From positions 1 to 59,331 of the forward strand of contig NZ_JANGCE010000025.1 in the NCBI RefSeq assembly GCF_024462775.1: a stretch of 59,331 nt of DNA. Direction: 5' to 3'. The DNA is from Butyricicoccus faecihominis (GTDB lineage Bacteria > Bacillota > Clostridia > Oscillospirales > Butyricicoccaceae). How positions within the stretch are numbered: the stretch's first letter is position 1; every line of letters begins with the position of its first letter. The notes under the pieces were generated by a model, which did no database searches, had not been told where the DNA came from, and worked only from the letters and a program-made list of their open reading frames with translations. The position numbers were made by a program, and so were the translations under genes. Of the stretch, positions 42,838 through 50,840 are shown piece after piece.

Positions 42838-43098
42838 TCAAGTGCCGATCAGGCCGTCGCTGAAGCGCTTCAAATCGCGCTTGACCGCGTCGGTCAGCCG
42901 GTTATATTCGATGCCGTCAATCGCCCCTTGGAGCGTGTATAAATGAACCAGACAAACTTGCGGAAACCGCACTTTTAAACGTAAAAACGCTTCTTTGCTT
43001 CCGGTTTGTATCAGCTCTTCCGCCGAACCGATCCCGATCGCTTTGAGTTTTCTTTCCATTTCTTTTCCAATGTTTCGCATGGAGGCTAATTGGGCCAT
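42838..43098 (-). CDS. TfoX C-terminal-domain protein
   Basis: About 86 residues. ATG 43098 has AGGA 10 bases upstream; an upstream in-frame GTG (43107) is possible. The sequence LASMRNIGKEMERKLKAIGIGSAEELIQTG matches the helix-hairpin-helix-like TfoX/Sxy C-terminal domain (motif NIGKEMERKLKAIGI). In Proteobacteria the full TfoX controls competence; stand-alone C-terminal domains in Firmicutes have no known role. Confidence 0.8.
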   Translation of the reverse strand: MAQLASMRNIGKEMERKLKAIGIGSAEELIQTGSKEAFLRLKVRFPQVCLVHLYTLQGAIDGIEYNRLTDAVKRDLKRFSDGLIGT

Positions 43099-43116
43099 GC
43101 CGGTCACATCCTTTTT

Positions 43117-43230
43117 CTATATTTTTTTGCGCCGCGTCGGGCGGTGTTTCGCTTTTCGATCGCGATCGAAAAGAAATCGCGTAAAATCGGATAAGTCAAG
43201 CGCGCCGAACGGATGAACCTTACCGGTCAT
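43117..43230 (-). CDS. Possible small basic peptide (37 aa)
   Basis: An open frame from ATG 43230, with GGGAGGTG upstream, to a stop at 43117, encoding MTGKVHPFGALDLSDF followed by a very basic tail (KAKHRPTRRKKI). Directly upstream of the TfoX-like gene on the same strand. It may be a leader or a small basic protein. No family recognised, so weakly supported. Confidence 0.35.
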   Translation of the reverse strand: MTGKVHPFGALDLSDFTRFLFDRDRKAKHRPTRRKKI

Positions 43231-43366
43231 GCCAGCACCTCCCAGCCAGTTAGTCCCTTCCATCTTAACACAAACGCTAGGGCTTGGGAACCACCTTGGC
43301 CGAATGGTCGCACGGCCGCGGGGCTGCTTGCTGTCCAAAATAACAGACGCGGTACGCAATGTGTGC

Positions 43367-43395
43367 TTGAAAAAAATCCACATATGATATATATT
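43367..43395 (+). promoter_or_regulatory. Promoter of the EAL sensor gene
   Basis: TTGAAA (43367-43372) and TATATT (43390-43395) with 17 bp between. It predicts a leader of about 140 bases before the start codon at 43544. Confidence 0.6.
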
Positions 43396-43401
43396 TATTA
43401 T

Positions 43402-43543
43402 AGTAACGCAAGAAAGGGAGCATTTCAAGGATGCAGAGCAGAGAAACCGGCGCCGCCTGTTACGGGCGAAACTAAGGTTTCGCCCACTCCATCCTTTACG
43501 CCCCGTTCCAGCGCCGAAAAATACGTTTTAGGGAGTTGATCGC
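43402..43543 (+). ncRNA. Structured leader of unknown type before the EAL sensor gene
   Basis: AAGGATG (43427-43433) pairs with CATCCTT (43490-43496), closing a domain that contains a strong hairpin GGGCGAAAC-TAAG-GTTTCGCCC (43464-43485) and a CCGGCGCCG self-complementary stretch. No T run follows, so any control would be at translation. It does not match riboswitch classes that I can recall. Confidence 0.35.
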
Positions 43544-46438
43544 ATGTCGGCAAGAAAAACCATTCTGAGCCGGGCGCTCCTGTTCGCGGCCCTGCTCACT
43601 GTTTTTCTGCTGCCCCAAAACGCTGCGGCGGATCAGGCAACGACCGCCCGCATCGGCTACTATGAGGACGGGGACTATATGTATTACAACGCCCAAGGGG
43701 AGTACGAAGGGTATAACTTCGAGTTCCTCCTAGAGGTGGCGAAGCTCGGCGGCTTGCAGTACGAGGTGGTGGACGCGAAAAGCTGGCAAAACGCGATCGA
43801 TCTGTTGATTGACGGCGGGATCGACATCCTCCCGGCGGTCTATCGCACGGAAGAGCGCGTGGGCAAGATGTTTTTCACCGACCAGCCCATGTGCAACATC
43901 TATACCACGCTCAACGTGCGCGCGGACGACACCCGCTATGATTACGAGGATTTCGACGCGTTTCAGGGTATGCGGGTGGGCATCATCCGCGGCGGCGAGG
44001 ACGGTGAAAACTTTAAGCGGTACTGCGCGGAGCACGGGGTTTCGCTCACCATCGTCGAATACGACGAGACCGCGGCGCTGCTCCACGCGCTGGAGGACGG
44101 CACGCTGGACGGCGTGGCCATCACCCATTTGGGACGCGGCAGCATTTTCCGCAGCGTCGCGCAGTTTGCACCCAATCCCCTTTATATCGCCGTGAACAGG
44201 CAGCGCCCCGACCTGCTCGCCCAGATCAACCGCGCCATCAACGACATTTTGCTGCGCAACCCCGGCTACCAAACGGATCTTTACGATAAGTATCTTTCTC
44301 CCCGCGTCAACCAAACGCCGGTTTTGACCAAGGAGGAATTGGAGTATATCGGGTCCGCCGACCCGGTGCGGGTCTCCTACGATCCCGCCCTCGCGCCGCT
44401 CTCTTTTCGCGACGCGGAAGGCAATTTCAGCGGCGTTACAAAGGATATCTTCGACAGCATCGCGCAAGGCAGCGGCCTGACCTTTCAGTTCGAGGCCCGG
44501 CCCGCGGCCGAGGCGCTGCAAGCCCTGCGGCAGGGCGAGACCGATGTGATCGGCGTTGTGGACGGCGACTATCTGTGGGACGAGCGCAACCACATGAACA
44601 CCACCCTGCACTACCTGCACACGCCCACGGTGCTGATCACCCGCGAGGAAAGCGCCGGCGCGGCGACGCTGGCCCTGCCTGAGGGATACCAGCTATCCGA
44701 ACGCATCGCGCAGAGCAATCCGCAAGCGGAGCTGCTCTATTTCCCTTCCGTGGAAGAATGCTTCGACGCGGTGCTGAACGGAACGGCCGAGGCCACCTAC
44801 GCCAACACGCAGGCCGCCACCTATTTGCTCAGCGATTTTCAGTACGTCGCGCTGCACGCCACCACCATGACGCAGTACTCTAACGATCTGTGCATCGGCG
44901 TATCGAAATCCGCCGATCCCCGGCTGTTTTCCATACTGGATAAGTATATCCAGTATATGGCCAGCGAACAGATCGACGATCTGCTGCTGAAAAATTCCGC
45001 CGTTTCCCGCCCCATCAGCATCAGCGCCTTCGTGCGCCAGCACGTCTGGCTGGTGACCGGGCTGATCGCGGCCGTGCTCGGCAGCGTGATCCTGCTGCTG
45101 TGCATCAATCTGCAAAACACCGCCCGCAGCAACCGCCGTATCCAAAACCTGCTCTACCGCGACGGTCTGACCGGGCTGGACAATATGAACCGCTTTTACG
45201 ACAGGGCCAAGGCGCTGATCGGCGCGGACGAAGGCCGGCGCTACGCCGTGCTCTACTGCGACATCGACCGGTTCAAGCTCATAAACGACACCTTTGGCTT
45301 TGAAGAGGGCGATCAGGCGCTGTGCGCGCTCGGATGCATCTTGCAGCAGGCCCTTCGGGAGCAGGAGTGCTGCGCCCGGCTTTCCGCCGACAATTTTGTG
45401 CTGCTGGCCGAATACGGCGATTGGGAAGAGCTGACGGCGCGCTTGGTTCAGCTCCGCGCGGAGCTGAACCGCTGGCGAAAACACCGGGCGGTCATCTTGT
45501 ATGAGATCGGCCTTTCCTTTGGGGCTTATCCGGTGGCCGGCGGCGAAACGAAGACCATCCAGCAGATGCTCGATCTGGCCAACTACGCCCGGCGCAGCGC
45601 CAAGGGCGTGCCGGGCGGCAGCATCGGCCTTTATGATGAGAAAATGCGGCAGCGCGCGCTGTTCGAGCAGGAGCTGGAAGGCAGGCTGACCACCGCGCTG
45701 GAGCAGGGGGAATTTGAAGCGTATTACCAGCCCAAGGTGGATATGAGCACCGGCGAGATCGTCGGCAGCGAAGCGCTGGTGCGCTGGAACCATCCCGCGC
45801 ACGGACTGCTGATGCCCGGCTCCTTTGTCCCCTTTTTTGAGAAAAAGGGCGCGATCGTCCGGGTGGATTTTTACCTGCTGGAAACCGTGTGCCGCACCAT
45901 GCGCCAATGGCTCGATCAGGGCCTGCCGGTCGCCACCGTGTCGTGCAATTTTTCACAGCTCCATTTCGGGCAGACCGGCTTTTCCAAGCAGGTCGCCGCG
46001 ATCGCGGACCGGTACCGGGTGCCCCACCGCCTGCTTGAGGTGGAGATCACCGAAAGCGCGATTGCCAGCGTGCCGGAAAGCGTGGCCCCGGTCCTGATCG
46101 AGCTGAAGCAGCTCGGTTTTCAGGTGGCGATCGACGATTTCGGCTCCGGCTATTCCTCCCTCGGGCAGCTTCAGCGGCTGCGCGCCGATGTTTTGAAGCT
46201 GGACCGCAGCTTCGTATGCGACGGCCTGCAAGGCAAGCGCGAGCAGATCGTGATCGAAAATCTGGTGCACATGGTGCGGGAGCTGGGCATGTCGGTCATC
46301 TGCGAGGGCGTGGAAACGCAGGCGCAGGCGGAGGTGCTCCAACAGATCGGCTGCCACTTTGCACAGGGCTTTTTCTTTTACCGCCCCATGCCCGCCGCCG
46401 CGTTCGAGCGGCTGATGGGCCCGTCCCCCGCCGAATAG
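43544..46438 (+). CDS. Periplasmic-sensor protein with two SBP-3 domains, degenerate GGDEF and EAL
   Basis: The 964-residue protein: signal peptide about 1-29, two solute-binding-protein-3 domains (about 35-250 and 270-490), one membrane segment (about 503-525), GGDEF domain (about 535-690), EAL domain (about 700-955). The cyclase motif reads SADNF at 614-618, so cyclase activity is probably lost. The EAL motif is intact (E743-A744-L745), with EITES, IDDFGSGYSS, KLDRSF and ICEGVET present, so it should hydrolyse cyclic di-GMP. The external domains probably bind an amino acid or similar ligand. Ribosome site GGGAG. Confidence 0.9.
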   Translation: MSARKTILSRALLFAALLTVFLLPQNAAADQATTARIGYYEDGDYMYYNAQGEYEGYNFEFLLEVAKLGGLQYEVVDAKSWQNAIDLLIDGGIDILPAVYRTEERVGKMFFTDQPMCNIYTTLNVRADDTRYDYEDFDAFQGMRVGIIRGGEDGENFKRYCAEHGVSLTIVEYDETAALLHALEDGTLDGVAITHLGRGSIFRSVAQFAPNPLYIAVNRQRPDLLAQINRAINDILLRNPGYQTDLYDKYLSPRVNQTPVLTKEELEYIGSADPVRVSYDPALAPLSFRDAEGNFSGVTKDIFDSIAQGSGLTFQFEARPAAEALQALRQGETDVIGVVDGDYLWDERNHMNTTLHYLHTPTVLITREESAGAATLALPEGYQLSERIAQSNPQAELLYFPSVEECFDAVLNGTAEATYANTQAATYLLSDFQYVALHATTMTQYSNDLCIGVSKSADPRLFSILDKYIQYMASEQIDDLLLKNSAVSRPISISAFVRQHVWLVTGLIAAVLGSVILLLCINLQNTARSNRRIQNLLYRDGLTGLDNMNRFYDRAKALIGADEGRRYAVLYCDIDRFKLINDTFGFEEGDQALCALGCILQQALREQECCARLSADNFVLLAEYGDWEELTARLVQLRAELNRWRKHRAVILYEIGLSFGAYPVAGGETKTIQQMLDLANYARRSAKGVPGGSIGLYDEKMRQRALFEQELEGRLTTALEQGEFEAYYQPKVDMSTGEIVGSEALVRWNHPAHGLLMPGSFVPFFEKKGAIVRVDFYLLETVCRTMRQWLDQGLPVATVSCNFSQLHFGQTGFSKQVAAIADRYRVPHRLLEVEITESAIASVPESVAPVLIELKQLGFQVAIDDFGSGYSSLGQLQRLRADVLKLDRSFVCDGLQGKREQIVIENLVHMVRELGMSVICEGVETQAQAEVLQQIGCHFAQGFFFYRPMPAAAFERLMGPSPAE

Positions 46439-46448
46439 ACGCATACAA

Positions 46449-46469
46449 AACGCCCGAGGGTATCTTACC
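46449..46469. repeat. Half terminator duplicated at the left edge of element F
   Basis: AACGCCCGAGGGTATCTTACC (21 bases, the 22nd being the C that starts the element) is the left arm and loop of the terminator that is complete at 46706-46739. Confidence 0.75.
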
Positions 46470-46705
46470 CAATGTCATTCAGATAAGGTCAGGCAAGACA
46501 AAAAGGTAACGCAAACACAGAAAAAGTAGGGCGCGACGCCCTCGGCGCGCCGAGAGCGAAGCACCGGGATAAGTGAGAGCATCAAACAGGCCGGTACGGC
46601 CGAGCGAAGGCACATGGTTTCTCAGGAAGTGTTACGTCCCTTCGAGACGGCGCGCCCTACAAGCTCGGTGAATCCCTTGTTTTTTCTATGCATTTCCCTT
46701 AACTG
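46470..46705. repeat. CAATGTCA-family repeat element, copy F, inserted into a terminator
   Basis: The left end is CAATGTCATTCAGATAAGG and the right end CCCTTAACTGA (inverted TCAGTTAAGGG). The core differs from copies A-E and carries its own inverted repeat, GTAGGGCGCG (46526-46535) with CGCGCCCTAC (46651-46660). It is flanked by direct repeats of half of the EAL gene's terminator. No gene inside. Confidence 0.75.
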
Positions 46706-46739
46706 AACGCCCGAGGGTATCTTACCCTCGGGCGTTTTT
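46706..46739 (+). terminator. Rho-independent terminator of the EAL sensor gene
   Basis: AACGCCCGAGGGTA and TACCCTCGGGCGTT form the stem, followed by a T run. The A-rich side also serves the convergent MATE gene. Element F separates it from the coding region. Confidence 0.88.
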
Positions 46740-46745
46740 TGATGG

Positions 46746-48068
46746 TTATGTAGGCCGCGTTTTTTTGTTTTTCCATACCATCCGCGCAAGGTACAGGAGG
46801 AGCAGCAGGACCCACGAAAACGCCTCCGCGTACGCGATGATCATGTTGCCGAACAGCGCGGCCAGCGCGTAGGACAGGATAATGCGGGACAGCAGCGACA
46901 GGATACCCGCCGCGCTGGAATATAGCACATCGCCCAGCCCCTCCAAGTAGCCGCGCATCGCGGTGGCCATGCCAAAGACCAAGTAAAAGCTGGCGATACG
47001 GCGGAAAAAGCGCCAGCCGATCTCGGTCGCCTCCGGCCCCACGCCAAACATGGCGATCAGATGGCCGCCCGTTTGGATAACCAGCGCGGTAAGCAGCAGG
47101 GATACCACGGCCATCATGACCGCGCCGACGGCGAACACCTTTTTGGTGCGCGCTTTCTCGCCCGCGCCATAGTTTTGCGCCACAATGGTCGAGATGCCCG
47201 AACCGAGGTTGATGATCGGCAGCAAGACCATGGTATCCACGCGGTAGGCCGTCGTGATGGCCGCGACCGTCTGCGTGCCGAACCCGTTCATAAAGTTTTG
47301 CAGGATCAGGCTGCCGAAGGCGCTCACGCTGGATTGGATCATGGGCGGCACGCCCAGACGAACGCCTTGCACGAGCGACCACCGGTCCAGCGCCTTACGG
47401 CCGGGACGAAAGCGCAGCGTGCGGTGCTTCTTCACGCTGTACGCGATCAGAAACACGGTCATGACCGCCTGCGCGGCGACCGTTGCGGCGGCCGCGCCCG
47501 CAACGCCCCAGCGCAGCCGGGCGACAAACAAAAGATCCAGCGCCACATTGACGGCGGAGGACAAGACGATCGCCAGAAAGGGCGCGCGGCTGTCCCCAAT
47601 GCCGCGCAAGGCGGCGGCGTATACGTTATAAACCGCTAAAAAGGGCACGCCGAGCAATACGATGCGCAAATAGGATTCTGCCATTTGCACGGTGTCCGCG
47701 GTCGTGTGCAGCAGGCGGAGCAGCGGCCCCGTCAGCCCGATCCCCGCCCCGGCCAGCACCAGAAAAACCGCCCCCAGAAGCAGGACAAAGGTCGCGAGGA
47801 TTTTAGGGATGCCCTCCGTTTGCCCGGCGCCGAACTTTTGCGCGAACAGGATGCAAAGGCCCAGCGTGAACCCGGTGATCGCCATGATGTATAGGTTGAT
47901 GACCGTGCTGGTCGCGCCGATCGCGGCGAGCGCCAGCTCGCCGTTCACATTGCCGACGATGAACGCGTCCGCCCAGTTATACAGCTGCTGCAAAACGCCG
48001 CTCAGAATCAGCGGCAGGCTGAATCGGAGCAATATAGAAACGATGCTTTGTTTTTTCTCTTCCTGCAA
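46746..48068 (-). CDS. MATE-family multidrug/cation antiporter
   Basis: About 440 residues with twelve membrane segments in two bundles. MATE landmarks include LILSGVLQQLYNWADAFIVG near the N-terminus and FGTQTVAAITTAYRVDTMV in the second half. It should export drugs or metabolites with Na+ or H+. I favour the TTG start at 48068 because GGGGGAGG lies 9 bases upstream. The upstream in-frame region overlaps the leader terminator, so a start there is unlikely. Expression is probably controlled by the attenuator at 48098-48156. Confidence 0.85.
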   Translation of the reverse strand: MQEEKKQSIVSILLRFSLPLILSGVLQQLYNWADAFIVGNVNGELALAAIGATSTVINLYIMAITGFTLGLCILFAQKFGAGQTEGIPKILATFVLLLGAVFLVLAGAGIGLTGPLLRLLHTTADTVQMAESYLRIVLLGVPFLAVYNVYAAALRGIGDSRAPFLAIVLSSAVNVALDLLFVARLRWGVAGAAAATVAAQAVMTVFLIAYSVKKHRTLRFRPGRKALDRWSLVQGVRLGVPPMIQSSVSAFGSLILQNFMNGFGTQTVAAITTAYRVDTMVLLPIINLGSGISTIVAQNYGAGEKARTKKVFAVGAVMMAVVSLLLTALVIQTGGHLIAMFGVGPEATEIGWRFFRRIASFYLVFGMATAMRGYLEGLGDVLYSSAAGILSLLSRIILSYALAALFGNMIIAYAEAFSWVLLLLLYLARMVWKNKKTRPT

Positions 48069-48097
48069 CTGTCGTGCCCTCCCCCTGCGGTCAAAAA

Positions 48098-48156
48098 AAA
48101 CCGTATGCAAGTTAGCCTTGCATACGGTAGGTGCTCACCCGGTAAATTTCATTCAC
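48098..48156 (-). promoter_or_regulatory. Leader-peptide transcription attenuator before the MATE gene
   Basis: On the minus strand a 10-bp stem, CCGTATGCAA and TTGCATACGG, is followed by eight T. A 14-codon open frame (GTG 48156 to TAA 48112-48114) runs through the left arm and stops in the loop. It ends Tyr-Arg-Met-Gln-Gly. A ribosome in this frame would disrupt the stem and allow read-through. No ribosome site is visible before the GTG, so initiation would be leaderless or nearly so. Confidence 0.6.
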
Positions 48157-48162
48157 AGGAGT

Positions 48163-48191
48163 ATTGTAGCAAATTTCCGGGGCATATTCAA
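48163..48191 (-). promoter_or_regulatory. Promoter of the MATE attenuator unit
   Basis: Minus strand TTGAAT (48186-48191) and TACAAT (48163-48168), 17-bp spacer. Transcription should start near 48156. Confidence 0.65.
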
Positions 48192-48208
48192 GCCGCTTTT
48201 TCCGCGCG

Positions 48209-48412
48209 TCATTTGGGCTTGTTCCCGCCCCGCCTTTTGATCAGCGCGCCGACGCCGGCCCCGGCCGCCATGCCGAGGAGCAGCCCGTAGCACATCGCCG
48301 TGCCCTGCGACCCCTGTGCCCGGCCGACCATTGCCCCGACCGCGACGCCAAGGCCCGCTCCGATCAGCATCAATAGGACGGCCGCGTTGTTCTTTTTATC
48401 GTTTTCGTCCAT
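48209..48412 (-). CDS. Small glycine-rich membrane protein
   Basis: 67 residues with two membrane segments (about 10-28 and 40-58) rich in Gly and Ala, with GxxxG-type spacing (LIGAGLGVAVGAMVG), like glycine-zipper proteins. Charged ends (MDENDKKNN and KRRGGNKPK). Ribosome site GAAGGAG. Function unknown. It lies downstream of the DUF3788-like gene on the same strand. Confidence 0.65.
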   Translation of the reverse strand: MDENDKKNNAAVLLMLIGAGLGVAVGAMVGRAQGSQGTAMCYGLLLGMAAGAGVGALIKRRGGNKPK

Positions 48413-48452
48413 CTTTTGCTCCTTCTCTCCGATCGTGTTTATATTGCACCGG

Positions 48453-48863
48453 TCAGCTGCATTTAGCGGCTAACAAGATCTGAATGTCGTCCAAATGCTG
48501 CTGATCGATCACGCGGTACTGGAGCCAGCCGCCGTCGCCGCACCGATACTTATGGTCGATCTCGTCACGCGTATACGGCTGCACCTGCCCGTATACGGCG
48601 GCAAACTGCTCGTTTGACAGGCGCGCCATCACGGTAAACGCACCGGCCTCGGCAAACACGTTGCATATCAGCTTTTTCTTTTTTCGGTGGGCGACGCCCC
48701 AGCCGTATCGGTTGCCATAGGGGAACGTAATCTGCCGCTCCGTCCCGTAGGTCTGAGAAAGCCATTCGTTCAGCAGGGTAAACCGCGCCGCGTTTTCACC
48801 GCAGTAGGCTGTCATTTCCGCGATGGACGGAGCGGTTTGCTTATCCAGCATTCTTTCGTACAT
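48453..48863 (-). CDS. DUF3788-family protein
   Basis: 136 residues. The order RMLDKQTAPSIAEMTAYCGE, then FPYGNRYGWGVAHRKKKKLIC, then a C-terminal WLQYRVIDQQHLDDIQILLAAK matches DUF3788 proteins as I remember them (motifs cited in part). Soluble, no known activity. Good ribosome site GGGAGG. Confidence 0.7.
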   Translation of the reverse strand: MYERMLDKQTAPSIAEMTAYCGENAARFTLLNEWLSQTYGTERQITFPYGNRYGWGVAHRKKKKLICNVFAEAGAFTVMARLSNEQFAAVYGQVQPYTRDEIDHKYRCGDGGWLQYRVIDQQHLDDIQILLAAKCS

Positions 48864-48905
48864 GGTAGCGTCCTCCCTTATTTTGTGCGTGATGCGCCCT
48901 TTCTA

Positions 48906-50237
48906 TCAGGCGTAATGATATTTTGTCCGCTTGCGCACAAGGAACCATGCCGTGACGAGCAGCGCCAGCAGCTCGGCCGCGACAATGGCGAGCCAGATGC
49001 CGTCCACCCCGAAAACCAGCGGCAGCAGCAGCACCGCCGCGACTTGGAACAGCAGCGTGCGCAAAAAGGAGATCAGCGCGGAAACAAGCCCGTCGCCCAG
49101 CGCGGTGAAGAACGCCGAACCGAAGATGTTGAACCCGTTCATCAGGAAGGACAGCGCGTACAAACGGAAGCCGTGGCGCGTCAGCTCCATCAGCCCCGCG
49201 TCGTAGCCGACGAACACCGTGGCCAGCGGCGCGGCAAGCGCCTCCGCCACGATGGTGAGCGTGAACGCCGCCAGCGCGACGATGGTCAGGCTTTTGCGGA
49301 ACAGGTTTTTCAGCTCCGCGTGGTTCGCCGCGCCGTAATGGTAGCTGATCACGGGCGCGCTGCCGATCGCATACCCCAAAAACATGGCCGCGAAAATAAA
49401 GTTCACATACATGATCACGCCGTAGGCGGCCACGCCGTCCTCGCCCGCGACGCTCATGAGCTGGAAGTTATACAGGATATTGACGAGCGACATCGAGATA
49501 TTGGTCATCAGCTCGGACGAACCGTTGGTGCAGGCCTTGATTAGGATGCGGCCCTCGAACGAGGCGCGGGTCAGGCGCAGCAGGCTGTCGTTTTTCCGCG
49601 CGAAGTAGAGGAGCGGCGCCACGCCGCCCACGACCTGACTGAGCGCGGTGGCAAGCGCCGCGCCCGCCAGCCCCCACCCCAGCGGCACGATGAACACATA
49701 GTCCAAAACGATGTTGGTCAGGCCCGCCGCCACCGTCATCGCAAGCCCCAGCTTGGGCTTTTCCGCCGTGACAAAGAAGCTTTGGAACACGTTTTGCAGC
49801 ATGAACGGGGCCAGCGCGAACAGGATGATCCTGCCGTACAGCACGCAGTTTTCCAGCATTTCGCCTTCCGCGCCCATGGCGGCCGCGATGGGCCGCAGCG
49901 CCGCGACGCCGAGCACCGTCAGCACCAGACCGGCGGCGAGCGTCACATAGACCAGCATGGAAAAATAGCGGTTGGCCCGTTCCTTGTCGCCCTCGCCCAG
50001 CGTGATCGCGACGATCGCGCTGCCGCCGGTGCCGATCATGAAGCCCAGCGCCGCCATCATCATCAAAAACGGCATGATGAGGTTGAGCGCCGCAAAGGGC
50101 GTTTTGCCCACAAAGTTGGAAACGAACAGGCCGTCTATTACGCCGTAGATCGAGGTGAAGATCATCATCACAACGCTCGGCAGCACGAACCGCAGCAGCT
50201 TTTTATAAGTAAAATGATCGGATAATTGTATTTTCAT
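48906..50237 (-). CDS. MATE-family multidrug/cation antiporter
   Basis: 443 residues with twelve membrane segments: VLPSVVMMIFTSIYGVIDGLFVSNFVG opens the first bundle (GVIDGLFVSNFVGKTPFAA is typical of the MepA-like group), and VAAYGVIMYVNFIFAAMFLG the second. It should export cationic compounds. ATG 50237 is preceded by TTAGGAG. It is in one unit with the MarR regulator upstream, separated by a leader with a terminator (50273-50362), so it has two layers of control. Confidence 0.9.
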   Translation of the reverse strand: MKIQLSDHFTYKKLLRFVLPSVVMMIFTSIYGVIDGLFVSNFVGKTPFAALNLIMPFLMMMAALGFMIGTGGSAIVAITLGEGDKERANRYFSMLVYVTLAAGLVLTVLGVAALRPIAAAMGAEGEMLENCVLYGRIILFALAPFMLQNVFQSFFVTAEKPKLGLAMTVAAGLTNIVLDYVFIVPLGWGLAGAALATALSQVVGGVAPLLYFARKNDSLLRLTRASFEGRILIKACTNGSSELMTNISMSLVNILYNFQLMSVAGEDGVAAYGVIMYVNFIFAAMFLGYAIGSAPVISYHYGAANHAELKNLFRKSLTIVALAAFTLTIVAEALAAPLATVFVGYDAGLMELTRHGFRLYALSFLMNGFNIFGSAFFTALGDGLVSALISFLRTLLFQVAAVLLLPLVFGVDGIWLAIVAAELLALLVTAWFLVRKRTKYHYA

Positions 50238-50272
50238 TTTGTCTGAAACTCCTAAACCGTTTGTTCTTGCGG

Positions 50273-50362
50273 GGTACAAAAAGCGCCCGGTTATCCCCAT
50301 AACCGAGCGCACTCGACATCTTCTCCGACTGGTTTGGCTCCGGCCAACCGTCCTCCGATGAC
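50273..50362 (-). ncRNA. Candidate riboswitch/attenuator before MATE gene, possibly guanidine-IV (mepA) type
   Basis: On the minus strand a hairpin GACGGTTGGC-CGGA-GCCAAACCAGTC is flanked by ATCGGAG and GGAGAAGAT. A terminator follows, GCGCTCGGTTAT-GGGG-ATAACCGGGCGC plus TTTTT. An aptamer-like hairpin next to a terminator whose loop is GGGG, directly before a MepA-like MATE gene, is the arrangement I recall for the mepA motif. The class call is from memory. The terminator itself is clear. Confidence 0.5.
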
Positions 50363-50364
50363 TG

Positions 50365-50805
50365 CTATAAAATTTGCTTGGCCTTTGCCCGGAAGCGCTC
50401 CACGTACTTGCCGGTCAGCCGCAGCAGCTCGCGGCTTTCCTCGGGCGAAAGCTCTTCAAACGCCAAGTTCTCCATGATCGCCACGGGCAGGATTTTTTCC
50501 TCCGCCAGCCTGCGCCCGGCGTCGGTCAAAAAGATCTCACGGTCCCGGCCCTTGCCGGGCTTCAACACAAGGTAGCCGCCCTGTTCCAGCTTTTGAATGG
50601 AGGAATTGATCGTCTGCTTGCTGAGATAGGACATCAGGCAGATATCGCGCTGCAAGCAGCCGTCGCCCATCTCGCAGATCGCGTAAAGAATGATAAACGC
50701 GCTGTCCGACAGGCCCATTTTGAGCGACAGGTCGTGGTACAGATCGTCCAGCTCCTTATATAAGCGGTTAAATTCCCGTATGCCCTTCCCTTGCGGAAAA
50801 TCCAC
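50365..50805 (-). CDS. MarR-family transcriptional regulator
   Basis: 146 residues, winged helix-turn-helix. LMSYLSKQTINSSIQKLEQGG (about 62-82; recognition helix KQTINSSIQKL) and wing KPGKGRDREIFLTDAGR. GTG start after AGGGGGG. It probably represses its own operon with the MATE exporter and is released by a transported compound. Two matching dyads sit at its promoter. Confidence 0.92.
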   Translation of the reverse strand: MDFPQGKGIREFNRLYKELDDLYHDLSLKMGLSDSAFIILYAICEMGDGCLQRDICLMSYLSKQTINSSIQKLEQGGYLVLKPGKGRDREIFLTDAGRRLAEEKILPVAIMENLAFEELSPEESRELLRLTGKYVERFRAKAKQIL

Positions 50806-50820
50806 GCGCAGCCCCCCCTT

Positions 50821-50834
50821 GTCCGATTTCGGAC
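50821..50834. promoter_or_regulatory. MarR operator 2
   Basis: GTCCGATTTCGGAC is a perfect dyad (arms GTCCGA/TCGGAC, 2-bp centre) just downstream of the -10 box. Confidence 0.7.
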
Positions 50835-50840
50835 TCCTGT

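Noticed and set aside
4253-46705. Recurring palindromic repeats as possible CRISPR arrays
   Set aside because: The copies are single and dispersed, with no regular repeat-spacer pattern and no cas genes.
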